From positions 64,376,600 through 64,440,599 of the forward strand of contig NC_083602.1 of NCBI RefSeq assembly GCF_029168945.1: a stretch of DNA of 64,000 bases, given 5' to 3'. The notes under the pieces are model-generated. The model did not search any database. It was given only the letters and a program-made list of their open reading frames with translations, and was not told the DNA's origin. This document shows, piece by piece, positions 43,157-55,100 of the stretch. The stretch is from Cannabis sativa. Its lineage: Eukaryota > Streptophyta > Magnoliopsida > Rosales > Cannabaceae. Made by a program: the position numbers and the translations under genes. How positions within the stretch are numbered: the stretch's first letter is position 1; every line of letters begins with the position of its first letter.

Positions 43157-44166
43157 CAACGGACATGCATGCTGCTATCACTGTGCTACAAAATGGGCAG
43201 GCTGCATTACAAGACTCCCTCAATGATACGATAGAGGATTGTCATGTGTCTGTCACAGCTATTCGAGAAGAGTTAGCAGGAATCTCAACTAAGCTAAATC
43301 TTTCCATGATAGTAGCAGAGTGTGCTAATACCGGGGGGCACGGAGGTATGGAGTATGGCCGACCGAGAGCACCTGAGCCAAAATGCTATGGAGGGGCGAG
43401 GGATGCGAAGGAGCTCCAAAACTTTTTGTTTGACATGGAGCAATACTTTAGGGTTGCGCGGACCAACTCTAAAGAAGCAAATGTAGCAACAACTACCATG
43501 TATTTGTCTGGGGATGCCAAGTTATGGTGGAGGACAAAGTATGAAGACATTCAAAGTTTAAAATGCACCATTAATTAAGACATGGGAAGACCTCAAGAAA
43601 GAATGGAATCCCAATTCCTGCCAGAAAATGTCGCCTACTTGGCTCGATGTCAGTTGAGAGAGTTAAAGCAAGTTGGGACAGTCTGAGACTATGTAAAGAA
43701 GTTCTCTGGATTGATGCTCTACATTAAGGACATGAACGAAGTTGACAGACTTTTCTACTTCCTCGAAGGACTCAAGCTGTGGGCTAAACAAGAGCTGCAA
43801 AGGTAGCGGGTGTCAGACCTCGCCACTGCTCAAGCTGCAGCCGAGTGGCTGACTGATTACACCTCTGAGAATTCGCAGTCGAAGAAGATGAATCCCCAGA
43901 CGAGCACCAACAATGCTGCGAGTAAGAAGTCTGGAAAGTAATGGCCGAGCAGAAGTGGGGGAGGGGACAAGAGGACTCCTGAATCTAGCTCCTCCTCTAA
44001 AAGGGATGCTGCAACAGGGAAGAAGCCCCTTAAGTGTTGGCTTTGTCAAGGCCCACATAGGGCGGCTGCTTGCCCCCACCAGTCCAAGTTGAGTGCCATA
44101 AAGGCATCCATTGCTCAAGAAGAGTAAGGATGTGGGGAAGATGATGAAGATGAAGACTACGCGCAC
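43157..44166 (+). pseudogene. CR gag, remainder
   Basis: It continues the frame broken by A2. An open stretch to 43578 reads DMHAAITVLQNGQ onward and includes the capsid start (PKCYGGARDAKELQNFLFDMEQYF, KLWWRTKYED). After a frameshift the capsid goes on (LARCQLRELKQ ... YFLEGLKLWAKQELQ) with stops at about 43684, 43804 and 43939. A CX2CX3HX4C knuckle (CWLCQGPHRAAAC) lies near 44036. A TAA follows near 44126. Confidence 0.8.
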
Positions 44167-45840
44167 ATGAGCGCCGTTCGATTGATGGCTGCTCTTAAGA
44201 AGCATGGCACGGGAGGAAAGAAAGCCCTTGCAAAGGGATTGATGTTTGTGGAGGCCACTTTAAATGGTAAGCAGGCCAAGAGCGTGTTGATTGACACTGG
44301 CGCAACACACAACTTCATTTCTGAAATCGAAGCCAAGAGGGTGGGCCTAAAACTGGAGAAAGATGCGGGCCGCATGAAAGCAGTCAATTCGAAGAGGGGT
44401 CAACTTCACCTTGTAGCTGTTCGCATGGATGACTTTGATGTGGTATTGGGAATGGAATTTCTAGCAGAGAAGGGGGCCATTCAAATTCCAGCAACAAGGA
44501 ATCTACTGATCATGGGTGAGAATCCTTCAATGGTTCCCGCTAAAGTGACACAGCCCCCAGAAGTCAAGCTACTATCAGCCTTGCAACTGAAGAGGGGTCT
44601 GAAGAAGAAGAGGCCAACATTTGTCATTGCTCCTGCCGTGTACGATGCAAAAGTGGAGGAGTCCACTCCACCTTTAATTGAGCAGGTGTTAGATAAATTC
44701 AAAGATGTGATGCCGGAAGAACTCCCGAAAAGACTGCCTCCTAGGAGGGGAGTTGATCATCAAATAGAGCTGGTGTCGGGTGCAAAGGCCCCAGCTAAAG
44801 CAGCATACCAATTATCTCCGCAAGAACTTAAGGAGTTGAAGAGGCAGCTAACGAAGATGTTGGAGGCAGGATTCATCAAATCATCAAAGGCACCATTTGG
44901 TGCCCCCGTGTTATTCTAAAAGAAGAAGGACGGGACCTTGAGACTGTGCATAGACTACCGCACCCCTTAACAAGGTGATTGTCCGCAACAAATACCCCAT
45001 TCCCTTGATCGCTAATCTATTTGACCAGCTAAGTGGAGAAAAATACTTCATGAAGTTGGACTTGAGGTCAGGCTACTATCGCAGAAGGGGATGAACCAAA
45101 GACTACTTGTGTTACTCGGTATGGGGCTTTCGAGTTTTGCGTCATGCCGTTTGGGTTGATAAATGCGCCAGCCACATTCTGTACACTCATGAATGAAGTC
45201 TTCCATGAAGATTTAGACAAGTTCGTGGTGGTGTACCTAGATGATATCGTGGTCTACAATGCCACTTTAGAAGAGCATCGTGAACACTTGGCTACGGTGT
45301 TTTGGAAGTTGAGGAAAGAGCAGCTATATGTGAAGCGAGAGAAGTGCTCGTTTTCTCAAGAAAGTATCAAGTTTCTGGGTCATGTTGTGGAACACGGGAA
45401 GATCCTTATGGATTTGGAAAAGGTGCGAGCGATCCAAGAGTGGATGACCCCAGCCAATGTGAAACAACTACGCTTGTTTCTCGGTCTAGCCAATTACTAT
45501 AGACGATTCGTGGAGGGCTATTTGAGAAGAGCAGAACCCTTGACAGAGTTGTTGAAGAAGGGTGTTATATGGACGTGCTCTGAGAAGTGCGAAGAAGCTT
45601 TTTGAAGTCTGAAAGAAGCCAAGATTGAAGATCCTGTATTATCCTTGCCAGATGTATGCAAGCCCTTTAAAGTACAAACGGATGCGTCAGATTATGCTTT
45701 GGGAGGGGTACTTATACAGGAGGGCCACCCCGTGGCATTTGAGAACCGCAAGCTTTCTGAAGCAAAAAAGCGGTATACTGCGCAGGAGAAAGAGCTCCTG
45801 GCAGTTATTCATTGTTTACGGATGTGGAGGCATTAGTTGT
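44167..45840 (+). pseudogene. CR protease, RT and RNase H, broken
   Basis: Protease is near 44290 (VLIDTGATHNFIS). RT starts near 44800 with ...KAPFGAPVLF, then a TAA at 44917; [13 protein letters not shown] follows, then an indel region of about 45090-45140. RT palm is at 45144-45605 with YLDDIVVY (YLDD replaces YVDD). TGA at 45603-45605. RNase H is at 45645-45836 (VQTDASDYALGGVL, YTAQEKELLAVIHCL) and ends in TAG. Domain order is normal for chromoviruses, but each domain is cut by stops or frameshifts. Confidence 0.85.
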
Positions 45841-47330
45841 TGGGGTCGAAGTTTGTGGTGAAGACAGACAATACTACTGTTAGTCATTTCCTCACGCAGC
45901 CAAAGCTGACTCCAAAGTAGGCCCGATGGCAGGAATTCTTGGCAGAATTCGACTTCTACTTTGAGCACAAGGCATGACGTCTCTATCAGGCAGCTGATGC
46001 CCTTAGTCGTAAAGTAGAGTTGGCGGCTCTAAAGGTGTTAGCGGGTATGTCAGCTAGCCAAGTGGGTACACCAATCAAGGAGCGCATCAAGGAGAGCCTG
46101 GAGAAGGACCTAGTTGCAAAGAACATCATGGCTCTCGCAAGAAAAGGAAAGACAACTCAGTTTTGGGTAGAGGATGATCTCTTGTGGACCAAAGGTGGGC
46201 GTTTGTTTGTTTCGAAGGTAGGCGATCTGAGGAGGACGCTGCTGAGTGAGTGTCATGACACGTTGTGGGCGGGGTCATCAAGGGTGGCATAGGACACATG
46301 CCCTTTTGAAGCATGGGTACTATTGTCCACATATGCAGGAGGATGTGGTGAACTACACAAGGACCTGTCTCGTCTGCCAACAAGACAAAGTGGAGAGGCA
46401 CAAGACGCTAGGGTTGTTAGAACCTTTGTTGGTCCCAAGCAGACCATGGGAGAGTGTCTCGCTTGATTTCATTACAAGTCTGGCAAAGACTGGAGACTTG
46501 AATGCGATCTTGGTGATCGTGGACAGATTTTCAAAGTATGTAACCTTCATCCCGCTATCGAAGCAGTGTCTTGCAGAAGAGACAACTCAACTTTTCTTCA
46601 AGCATATAGTAAAGTACTGGGGAGTACCCTAGAATATAGTATGTGACTGAGATCGAAGATTCACAGGGACCTTCTGGTCTGAACTATTTAAGCTTCTTGG
46701 GTCACAAATGAACATCTCCTTGAGCTACCATCCACAGACAGATGGGCAGACAGAAAGATTCAATGGGATGTTGGAGGAGTATTTGCGGCATTTTGTCAAT
46801 GCCAACCAGAAGAATTGACCACAACTACTAGACGTAGCTCAATTTTGTGTCAACTCTCAGAAGAGTTCTTCATCAAATAAGAGCCCTTTATGAAGTTGTG
46901 AATGGACAACAACCACTGTTACCCCACACAGTGGATGAATACCACGGACAAAATCCACGGGCCTTCAATTTTACTAAAGACTGGAAGAAGAACACAGAGA
47001 TTGCTCAAGCATACTTAGAGAAAGCTTCACGAAGAATGAAGAAGTGGACAGATTCGAAATGCTGACCGCTGGAGTTCAAGGCAGGTGACTTAGTGTTGCT
47101 CAAACTGTGGCCAGAACAATTAAGATTTTGAGGGGACAAGGACATCAGACTCGTACACAAATATGACGGCCCTGTTCCAGTCATCTCCAAAATTGGCCTA
47201 GCATCCTACAAAGCCAAACTACCTTCATGGATGAAGATACACCCGGTCCTGCACGTCAGCAACCTCAAGCCGTATCATGAAGATCCAGAAGATCCAGCGC
47301 ACAACCAGTCTACCAGGGATGACATCAGCA
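45841..47330 (+). pseudogene. CR RNase H end and integrase, broken
   Basis: The RNase H tail (VVKTDNTTVSHFL ... AADALSRK) leads to the H2C2 finger (GHQGWHRTHALLKHGYYCP ... CLVCQQDK) near 46275-46390, and the integrase core (SLDFITSLAKTGDLNAILVIVDRFSKY). Then come a stop, the second Asp region (near 46645, with two stops) and HPQTDGQTERFN near 46730 with the catalytic Glu. The C-terminal part (FKAGDLVLLKLWPEQLRF ... KIHPVLHVSNLKPYHED) follows. At least eight stops. Confidence 0.82.
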
Positions 47331-47535
47331 TTCAATGACGCAGCAGTAGAGAACCAAAAGAAATCCTTTCTGAAAGAACTGTTCGTGTGAAGAGAAAGAA
47401 GAGAAAAGAGTACCTGGTCAAATGGAAGGGCCTTGCTGATGACGAGATCAGCTGAGAGAAGGCGGAGGACTTGCAGCAGTTTATGAAAAATACTGAAGAT
47501 CATGTAGCAAGTTCACTGAGGGCGCCGAATAATTA
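47331..47535 (+). pseudogene. CR chromodomain
   Basis: EILSERTVRVKRKKRKEYLV followed by KWKGLADDEIS and, after a TGA in the place of the conserved Trp codon, EKAEDLQQFM. This is the canonical chromovirus C-terminal chromodomain, which directs integration to marked chromatin. The TAA comes just before the PPT. Confidence 0.85.
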
Positions 47536-47554
47536 AGTGGGGGAGAATGAGGTG
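47536..47554 (+). other. CR polypurine tract
   Basis: AGTGGGGGAGAATGAGG-type purine tract right before the 3' LTR, following the pol stop. Confidence 0.8.
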
Positions 47555-47735
47555 TGCTGTCCCATGGCACACCCACAATGGGGCCATTTTGTAACATGAG
47601 CATGCCTTGGTGCTTGATCATTAGTCCAGTCTTGCACCAAGCACCTCATTGGGGTGGGGAAACTTTATTGATTAGCTTTCTTTCTTTTGTATTTCCATTT
47701 CCATATGTATAGAGAGTTATAATCATGTATGTTCC
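47555..47735 (+). repeat. CR 3' LTR, first 181 bases
   Basis: It matches 1027-1206 closely. A4 is inserted after GTTCC (47731-47735, presumed TSD). The rest of the LTR must lie beyond the right end of the window. Confidence 0.85.
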
Positions 47736-49602
47736 TGTTGGATTTTGTGCCCTAAATAAAACCCATTTCAATATAATCAAATTTACTAGTTAATAAAGAT
47801 CAGAAATCATTTTATGTTGCATGGTTCACATGATTTATTTCATGATTATATTTAATGTATAAATTCTATTAGGTCCAGAACATATGTATTTGTTCATGAT
47901 TATAGTGTTGTCAGCACAGTGGAATATAATCATGATTATATGTTCAAAAGTTTTAATTCCCTGATTTGCCAGTTCACTGGATTTAGACTGGCATGATAAT
48001 CAGCGATAGGTATGCTTACACCTTGGATAAGTGTTATGTCCTTTCCAGGGTATTAGCAAAGTTTACCAGTATCGGATGTAAGGAGTATACATTGGAAGGG
48101 ACCGATATTGATCTTGGTAAAGATATTATAATACTTACCTTTGTATCTTTCTGAGTCAATATCACTAGTTGATCTTAGATCAAAAGATCTTAATCCCGAC
48201 ATGCTTAGGTTCAATCTTAGGAGTGCTATTCATGTTCTTTGATTTGTTAGTTAAGCCTACTTTTTGGTCAGGGTGATACGTACATTTTTGGAACATGATA
48301 GTATGATTGAGTGGGAGCGCTAAACATAGATATGGAATCTATAGCTTTTATCAGGACATATAAGTGAAACAATGATTTTCTTCGAGCTTGGCTAAATAGA
48401 GGTAAATGGAAGAGCTCTTGATTCAGTGGTTATATTTTATTTCACTGAAATATCATTTACAGGAAGCTAAGTGTTTTAAAGATAAAACACATTGAGGGGT
48501 GAAACGGTAAATTTATCCCTACTCGGTGTAAATCATCTATAGAGGATCTCTGATTATTGAGATTAGAACGATGGTTAAATGTTTATAGCGTATCTATATC
48601 GTGAAACATATAGAGCGTTTTATGTAACTGAGAGTGCAATTCCAAGTTCTATGAGTGGATGCAATAAGAAATTAATAAGTTAGGGAATTTACTTGTTAAA
48701 TTCTAGTTCTGCTTATTGGAAGCTCGATTGTATAGGCCCATGGTCCCCATACTAGTTGAGACCATACTGCTTGTAAGACTTAGATAATTGATTTTAATTA
48801 ATCAATTATAATTCTAAAATTAGACTATGTCTAGTTTATGAATTTTCACTAAGCAATGGCTTAATTGTGAAGAAAAGAGATTCTAGGTTTTATTTATTAA
48901 TTGAAAGACTTTATTATGTCTAATTAATAAATATATTAAATGGCAATTTTATTTGATAATTAATTTCAATTATTAAATAATTAGTTTTGGCATTTAAATG
49001 GTTAGAATTGGAAAAATGGAATTTTTGAGAATATAAAGGAAAGATTGTCAAAAGTAGAAAAATTCCAAAGTGGGGTCCATTAGTGTGGCCGGCCACTTGA
49101 GTGGTAATTTCCACTTAATTTTTCTATTATTTTAATGCCTAATAAATTCTAACCTAAACCTAGTGGTTGCCCATAAATAGATAGTGATGGCTCACACTAA
49201 AAGATGATGAAATTTCTTGCCTTCAGGAAAAATTGAGCCATCTATCCCTTCTATAGAATTCGAACCAGCCCCTCTCTTTTCTTCATCATATGTTCATACC
49301 TTGAGTGATAGAGTGAGTGCCCACACACATCAAGTGGTATCTCAATCATAGTGTGTAAGGCTGTGAAGAATCCAGAATCAAGAGAAGGACATTCGGGCTC
49401 AGATCTTGGTAATACTCTGCTACAGACAGGATACAAGGGTTAGAGATCTGAGTGGAAGGAGCCATTAATATTCCGCTGCACCCAATGTAAGGTTTTCTAA
49501 ACTTTATATGTGTTTATTTACATTATTTTAGATATTCATATTTAGGATGTTAAATAACATACATGGTAGTAAATCTAGATCCTGGTAAAAAATATTCCAA
49601 CA
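47736..49602 (+). repeat. A4 5' LTR (1867 bp)
   Basis: TGTTGGATTT to TTCCAACA. It is a more distant member than A3, being closer to A2 in wording (for example the TTAGGTCCAGAACATATG block near 47875, mirrored in A2 near 43020). CATAAATA is at 49172-49179. Confidence 0.9.
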
Positions 49603-49622
49603 ACTAGCCTCAGAGCCATGGT
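49603..49622 (+). other. A4 primer-binding site region
   Basis: AGCCTCAGAGCCATGG directly after the LTR. Same family-specific variant of the tRNA-Met PBS as in A3. Confidence 0.6.
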
Positions 49623-49885
49623 AATGATTTAATTTCATGAAATATGAATTAAAACGATGTTTTGGGTTGATTTGGATGGTTTCATGATGGTTTATGTGCT
49701 TATTTGATGATAGTTTAGAAATCGCAATGTATGTTGTAAAAATATTTTTTATTTCGATCTGGAAGTATTTGTACTGGAAAATAGACGAAAAATTAATAAA
49801 TCTTGGCTTTTACAGAACCTAATTTGGATTTTTTATGAATTATTTTTATGTTTTTTTGAATTTGGATGAAAATATCTGATTTTGG

Positions 49886-50080
49886 GTTGCACTCACGCGC
49901 GCGCATCTAAGGGACGCCGGCATTTCCACATGCCTTCGAACAGCCTGACTGAGGAAACTCGGACACGGACTGTCTGAAACCGTGTCACGCCAAGCTCCCT
50001 CGGCCAAGTAGGCTGCATGCAGCCTCGTCTCTCGGCCAGACGCTCCATTCCGCGCGCAGGGATATGCAATGTGCCTCAAA
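49886..50080. other. GC-rich patch in A4 leader
   Basis: About 195 bases rich in CG dinucleotides (ACGCGCGCGC, CCGCGCGC) sit in a leader that is otherwise very AT-rich. A3 lacks it at the same place, having only a short CGTGCGATCGC stretch near 10573. It may be a captured fragment; no homology was recognised. Confidence 0.55.
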
Positions 50081-51836
50081 CTTGTTTCTTCATATATTTT
50101 GATTTGAAAATCGTTTTTCATTGAAACAAAAGTCAAATTTTGGTAGAATTTTGTGTAGAATCTGAATTTTCAATTAAAAATCTAATTGTCAGAATAAAAT
50201 TAACTTTTATTAATTTTTTTTAATTAATTAAAATTACATTTAGATATTAGTAGGCTTTGAATTTAGAAAATTTGATTTCTCACAAAAAATAGCCTTATGG
50301 TTAATTTTGAAATTTTAGATTATTTTATTTATTTTAATTTTAAGATTAAATATTACATTTTTTTTATTAAATTTGAATGATCTTACTTTGATATTAAAAT
50401 ATTCTTTTTAAAATAATCTTGTTCAAATTTTAAAATTTGCTAACCATGTCATTTTTTTGAATTTTTTATTTTTGAAATATATTTTATTAATTAAAATTAT
50501 AAGATTGGGAATATGTTAGTTTTAACATTTTATCTTATTAGACATTTTTTTTTATTAAAATTATATTTTGGCAAAAATAACATGAAATTTAAAAAATTGG
50601 TTAGTTTAGGTTTGAAGAGAAATTTTAGAGTTTCAAACCATAAATTTTTCAAACTTATTTTATTTTATTATTTTTAATAAAATTGGAAATATTCTAACCA
50701 TATAAAAATATCTTATTTTTCAAATAGTTTATTTTGTAATGTTTAAATTTATTAAATTATAAGACTTAGAATATAATATTAGGAATATCTAAATTTACAA
50801 TTCAAGATATTATATTATATTATCTTATTAGAAATTTAAATAATTTAAATTTTTTGAATAAACATGAAATTTGAAAAATTGGTTAGATATTTTTTGAATT
50901 TAGTTAGAATTTAGGGAATTTAGGAGTTTGTTAGGTTTTTGAATTTTTTCAAATATTCTCTAACAACCTAAATTTAAATTCTAGTTAAGATATTTTTTTT
51001 AATTTTGAATTTTAAATTTTAAAATAGAGAAATATTAGCCTACTTTCCAGATTTTCCAGATTATCTGTTACTTGTTTGTTTGTATTGTTTGATTATTTAA
51101 TTATATATTCAAAAATTTTTTACAAACCTATTATTTATTTCATCTAAATTGCTATGATTAACTTGTTGACAGATCCAATGATCTGATTTTAATCATAGTT
51201 TAATTGTCAATAGATCTTATAAATAATTTGTAATAGGTAAATTTTGCAATTTCTTTTATCTGTGTAAACCTAGTAACATGATAGGGCCCATCCAAATCAT
51301 TTGACCTGTGTGAGTCTATATGTTTGCCTTTTGGGCTTAGATGCATATAGGAAGCCCATTTAAGTTTATTAATTAAATGGACTAGGTTGCTAAAATAAAA
51401 TTTCACTTAGGTAATTTTATTTAGGTCCAATTAGAATTGAGCTTATTCAATTAATAACAATTATTTATTTAATGGTTAAATTCCTCTCCTTTGGGCCTTG
51501 TCTGAGAGTTAGGGGGCCAATAGTAGTGGGTACGACATACTGAACCCAACCCTCCCTCACATGAACCACCACGATTGTGAAGACCCATTTGCCTTATTTA
51601 AATAATTGTATTAGGTTAATTATATTAGTCTAACCTAATTAAAATTGAATTAGCAACATAATTAGCTTTAAAATATATGAATTTTTTTTTCATTGAATAT
51701 TTTAAAGTTAATTTTAGAAAAACACTTAGTTAATGAGATATATTCTAGATAGTTATTTCTAGTAACTGATTATATTTTCTAATATTTAATTAGGAAAATA
51801 TTTTAAGTTGAAAATAAATTATTTATTTTAATTAAT

Positions 51837-51942
51837 CCGCCTACACGTCTTGTTTTTACTGCTATATCGGGAGTTACTCCACGTATTGCTTGACGTAAAA
51901 CAGATAGTGGATTTGTTTCTGTCTTTTGTTGAATCTTTTTCA
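51837..51942 (-). pseudogene. rps7: Plastid rps7 fragment (NUPT)
   Basis: On the reverse strand it reads [20 protein letters not shown] and continues with the [15 protein letters not shown] block of plastid ribosomal protein S7, without stops. The ends of the gene are missing. It interrupts a stretch of A4 leader whose two sides match A3 without a gap. It is joined directly to a ycf2 fragment. Confidence 0.88.
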
Positions 51943-52145
51943 TGGAAGCCCCCAACGAATTGGGATTTCCCTATGGGCCAGGTCATTTCGGGGCAAGCGG
52001 ATCATTTATGATGAAGAGGATGGGCTTCAACAGAATGAGTTGGAGTTCTTGCAGAGTGGAACCATGCAGTACCAGACACGAGATAGATCTTCCAAAGAAC
52101 AAGGCTTTTTTCGAATAAGCCAATTCATTTGGGACCCTGCAGATT
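51943..52145 (+). pseudogene. ycf2: Plastid ycf2 fragment (NUPT)
   Basis: It encodes the Ycf2 stretch [15 protein letters not shown] and, in a shifted frame, [20 protein letters not shown] then [19 protein letters not shown] and [10 protein letters not shown]. One frameshift lies in the GHF/RGKR region. The open frame at 51926-52165 is not a nuclear gene: its start and tail are rps7 and copia DNA. In plastid genomes rps7 and ycf2 lie kilobases apart in the inverted repeat, on opposite strands, as here. Confidence 0.9.
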
Positions 52146-55100
52146 TTTGGACCAACTTAAATTAAGAATATTTTTCCTAGTAATAAATTAGAATTAATAA
52201 TTAAGTTTTTTTACTTGATTCTTTAATTCTCGTATTTAATAGAATTAACTAAATTGAAAATTAAATATTTAAGTTGATTTCTTTCTTGATACTTAAATAT
52301 TATTCTTTTCAGAATATTTAATTAAATAGAAAATTATTTTAAGTTGGAACTTTTAATTTCAGAGCAACTTAAATTAGAATAATTTTCAAAATATATTTTA
52401 TTTTTATTTTATTAATCATTTTTTTTATATAGAATTCGAAATTGCATTTTTTATTTAAATGCAGAAATTTTGAATTTTTGAAAAATAGATGAAAGTTAAA
52501 AATTAATTATTTTCTTAATTAAATTTGGACCAACTTAAATCAATAATTTTTTTATTTAATGATTAATTATAATAAATGAACTAAAATATATTATAATTAG
52601 AAAATAAATTAATTAGTCAGTGAAATCTAGATAGTTATTATCTGTTTGCTTGAAGTATTTTTCTAGTGATATTTAATTAAAAAGAAAATTAATATTTAAG
52701 TTAATTTTTATCATAATACTTAAATATTTGATAATTTTTTTAATATTTAATTAAATAGGAAAATTATATTTGTGTTGAAAATTAATTTTTTTAATTAATT
52801 ATGGATCAACATAAATTCAAATATTTTTTTCAGGATTTATTTTATTTTATTTTATAGCATTTTCAAAAATTGTATTTATTTTAAATACATTATTTTTCGA
52901 ATTTGCATTATATATTTATAGAAAATTAAATTTGAGTTGAAATTTTTTAATTAATTTTGGATCAACTTAAATTGAATAATTTTCGTAATATTTATTGGAA
53001 AATTAATACTAAGGATGAAAAATAATTTATTTTTATTTTTCCAGATCTTCCTTAAGTATAATTTTATAAATATTAAATTAAAATTTACATTTAGAATTTT
53101 ATTCTAAAATGGTAATTTTAATTAAATAAATATATATTAAAATAAATAGATTAAAATAAGTATCAAATGAAAATACAACTCTTTAAAATAATGAGCTTTA
53201 GTTAGTAGGATATTCGATCTCCATTGTTGGTCCTACATGGTTAATATGTTTTCAATATAACCTCGAGACGCTAGACTTTGTCCCCCTAATGGATGGTTAT
53301 TCGTTAAAGCATTTAACACCTTAACGATCTCTTATGATAAGTATTTTGTAAGTTTTCGTCTCTATTAGACTCTCCCCTACGGTGACTACTTAGAGATAAA
53401 TTTACGAAATATGAAACAATGGTGGAAGCTCATAAAATAAGAATAACCTTGACTCTCGTTTACCGGGACAACGTTGGATTCTTATTTTGATCGAATAAAA
53501 GGTTGCTAGAATGGTATCCATTTTAGATGAGCTGACAACTCTATTCAATGAATGATACTTTGACTCTCGCCTACCGGGACACTGTATCAGTTTGTTGGAA
53601 ACCTTGGAAATTTTTTTTAAGATATGGTAGTTTTGTACTTCACATGTCTTTGTTATTTGCTAAATGCTTAATAATTTCTGAATTGTTTGTGAATTTATAT
53701 TGAACCATGTTGTTTTCTGTTATTAATTGTAGTTTAATTTCGAATCTTCATTGTTTGTCTAACTTGGCTTGTTGTTTTTAATGGAACAAATCCTAATGAA
53801 TTGTCATCCATTAAACAAACATAATAGTGTTAGATCTCGATAGATAAATATTTGTAAATGCAACATCTAGCTGTTCATCAATAGATGACACCTTAGACAA
53901 GTATTTATAATATGAAACAATGAAGAAATTTACAAATAAGAATAACTTTGACTCTCGCCTACCGGGACATCGTTGGATTCTTATTTTAAATCGAAATTAT
54001 CCTTTACTTATTCCTCTTAGCTTATTCATTTTGAATTTGCTTACATAGTACATCATTGGATGAATGGTTTATAAATCATCTGCTTATAATGTCATTCTAT
54101 TTTCTTTTATGAATCTGAATGGCACAGATGACTATAATCCCGACATTCTATCCCGAAATGATATAATCCTCGATCTTAGAATCTCCTACTTATATATACT
54201 TACTTTAGGCAAATTAGACTTAGAGTTGTTGGAATTATTTTACCAGGATCTTAGATTTACTAACAAGTATGTTGTTTAACATCCTAAACGATATGAAATA
54301 AACACATATAAAGTATAAGAAACCTTACAGTGGTTGCAGCGGAATATAATGTCTCATTCCACTCAGATCTCTAACCCTTGTATCTTTTCTGTAGCAGAGT
54401 ATCACCAACATCTGAGCCCGAATGTCCTTCTCTTGAATCTGGATTCTTCACAGCCTTACACACTATGATTGAGATACCACTTAATGTGTGTGGGCTGTAA
54501 TACCCGATAAAAATATACATATGTTTTAAATTTTATTTGTTATACAATTTGTATGAGAATAAGTATTTTATTTATTTCTACTAATAGTGAATAGAGATAA
54601 TTGCTTAGAATAGTATTGATAGATTTCTAAACATAGTTGAAATTATAGTAAGTGTCAAGATAAAATTATGGTATTTTTACGAATTAGGATAATTACTCAA
54701 TTAAAGCACAATATGAAAGTCTATTAGAGTTTTATAGATTATTTAGTGGGTTTAATTTATTGTATGAAGTGCATTAAATAACATTATAATGAAATTAATG
54801 TTAAAAAAATTCGTAGGTTTGGATAAATTCGCAGGATTAAAAACTGTTTTAGTAAAATGATCATATCTAGAGTTTTAGAGCTCCGATTGAGGTGATTCTA
54901 GTGGCGTTGGAAAGATAATTTAAAGATCTATAAGTTCTGTAGAAATAGTTATATCGTAATTCGGAAGTTTTCTAGGTGAAAACTGAGCCTAAAGTTACGA
55001 GATAGAGGGCTTATTTTTAAATTTAAAAATTAGATATTTGTTGATTTAATAATATTTTAGCATTTTATTATATATTATTATTTTTAGTTAACCTAAACCT

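Larger units (their letters stand above)
1027..47735 (+). mobile_element. CR: degenerate gypsy chromovirus, split by A2 and A4
   Basis: The element comprises a 5' LTR (1027-about 1654), a tRNA-Met-type PBS (1655-1668), gag-pol from 1700, and a 3' LTR starting at 47555. A2 and everything nested in it interrupts gag between 1962 and 43157. After removal the protein frame continues across the junction without shift. The 3' LTR is cut at 47735 by A4. Domain order is gag, protease, RT, RNase H, integrase, chromodomain, as in Ty3/gypsy chromoviruses. The CX2CX3HX4C knuckle and chromodomain could fit the Galadriel or a related lineage; that assignment is tentative. The coding region holds more than a dozen stops, so it is dead. 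Confidence 0.85.
47736..54226 (+). mobile_element. A4: family-A copia element, 5' part
   Basis: The 5' LTR (47736-49602), PBS region and about 4.6 kb of leader are present. A5 then interrupts, and the pol part and 3' LTR lie outside the window. The leader aligns along its length with that of A3, with three differences: a GC-rich patch (about 49886-50080), a plastid insert (51837-52145) and many small indels. Confidence 0.87.
49623..54226 (+). other. A4 AT-rich leader
   Basis: No long ORF. It shares with A3 the island at about 51150-51600, the hairpin series (for example 52338-52346/52365-52373 and 52691-52701/52718-52728) and the duplicated module (about 53209-53600 and 53740-54130) with the CTCTCGCCTACCGGGACA motif near 53573 and 53952 and a one-base variant near 53453. 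The module is far better kept than the DNA between, so it may be under selection or have been recently spread. Confidence 0.65.

Noticed and set aside
51926..52165. A 79-codon ORF as a nuclear gene
   Set aside because: Its first codons come from antisense rps7 and its last from copia leader. The middle is plastid ycf2.
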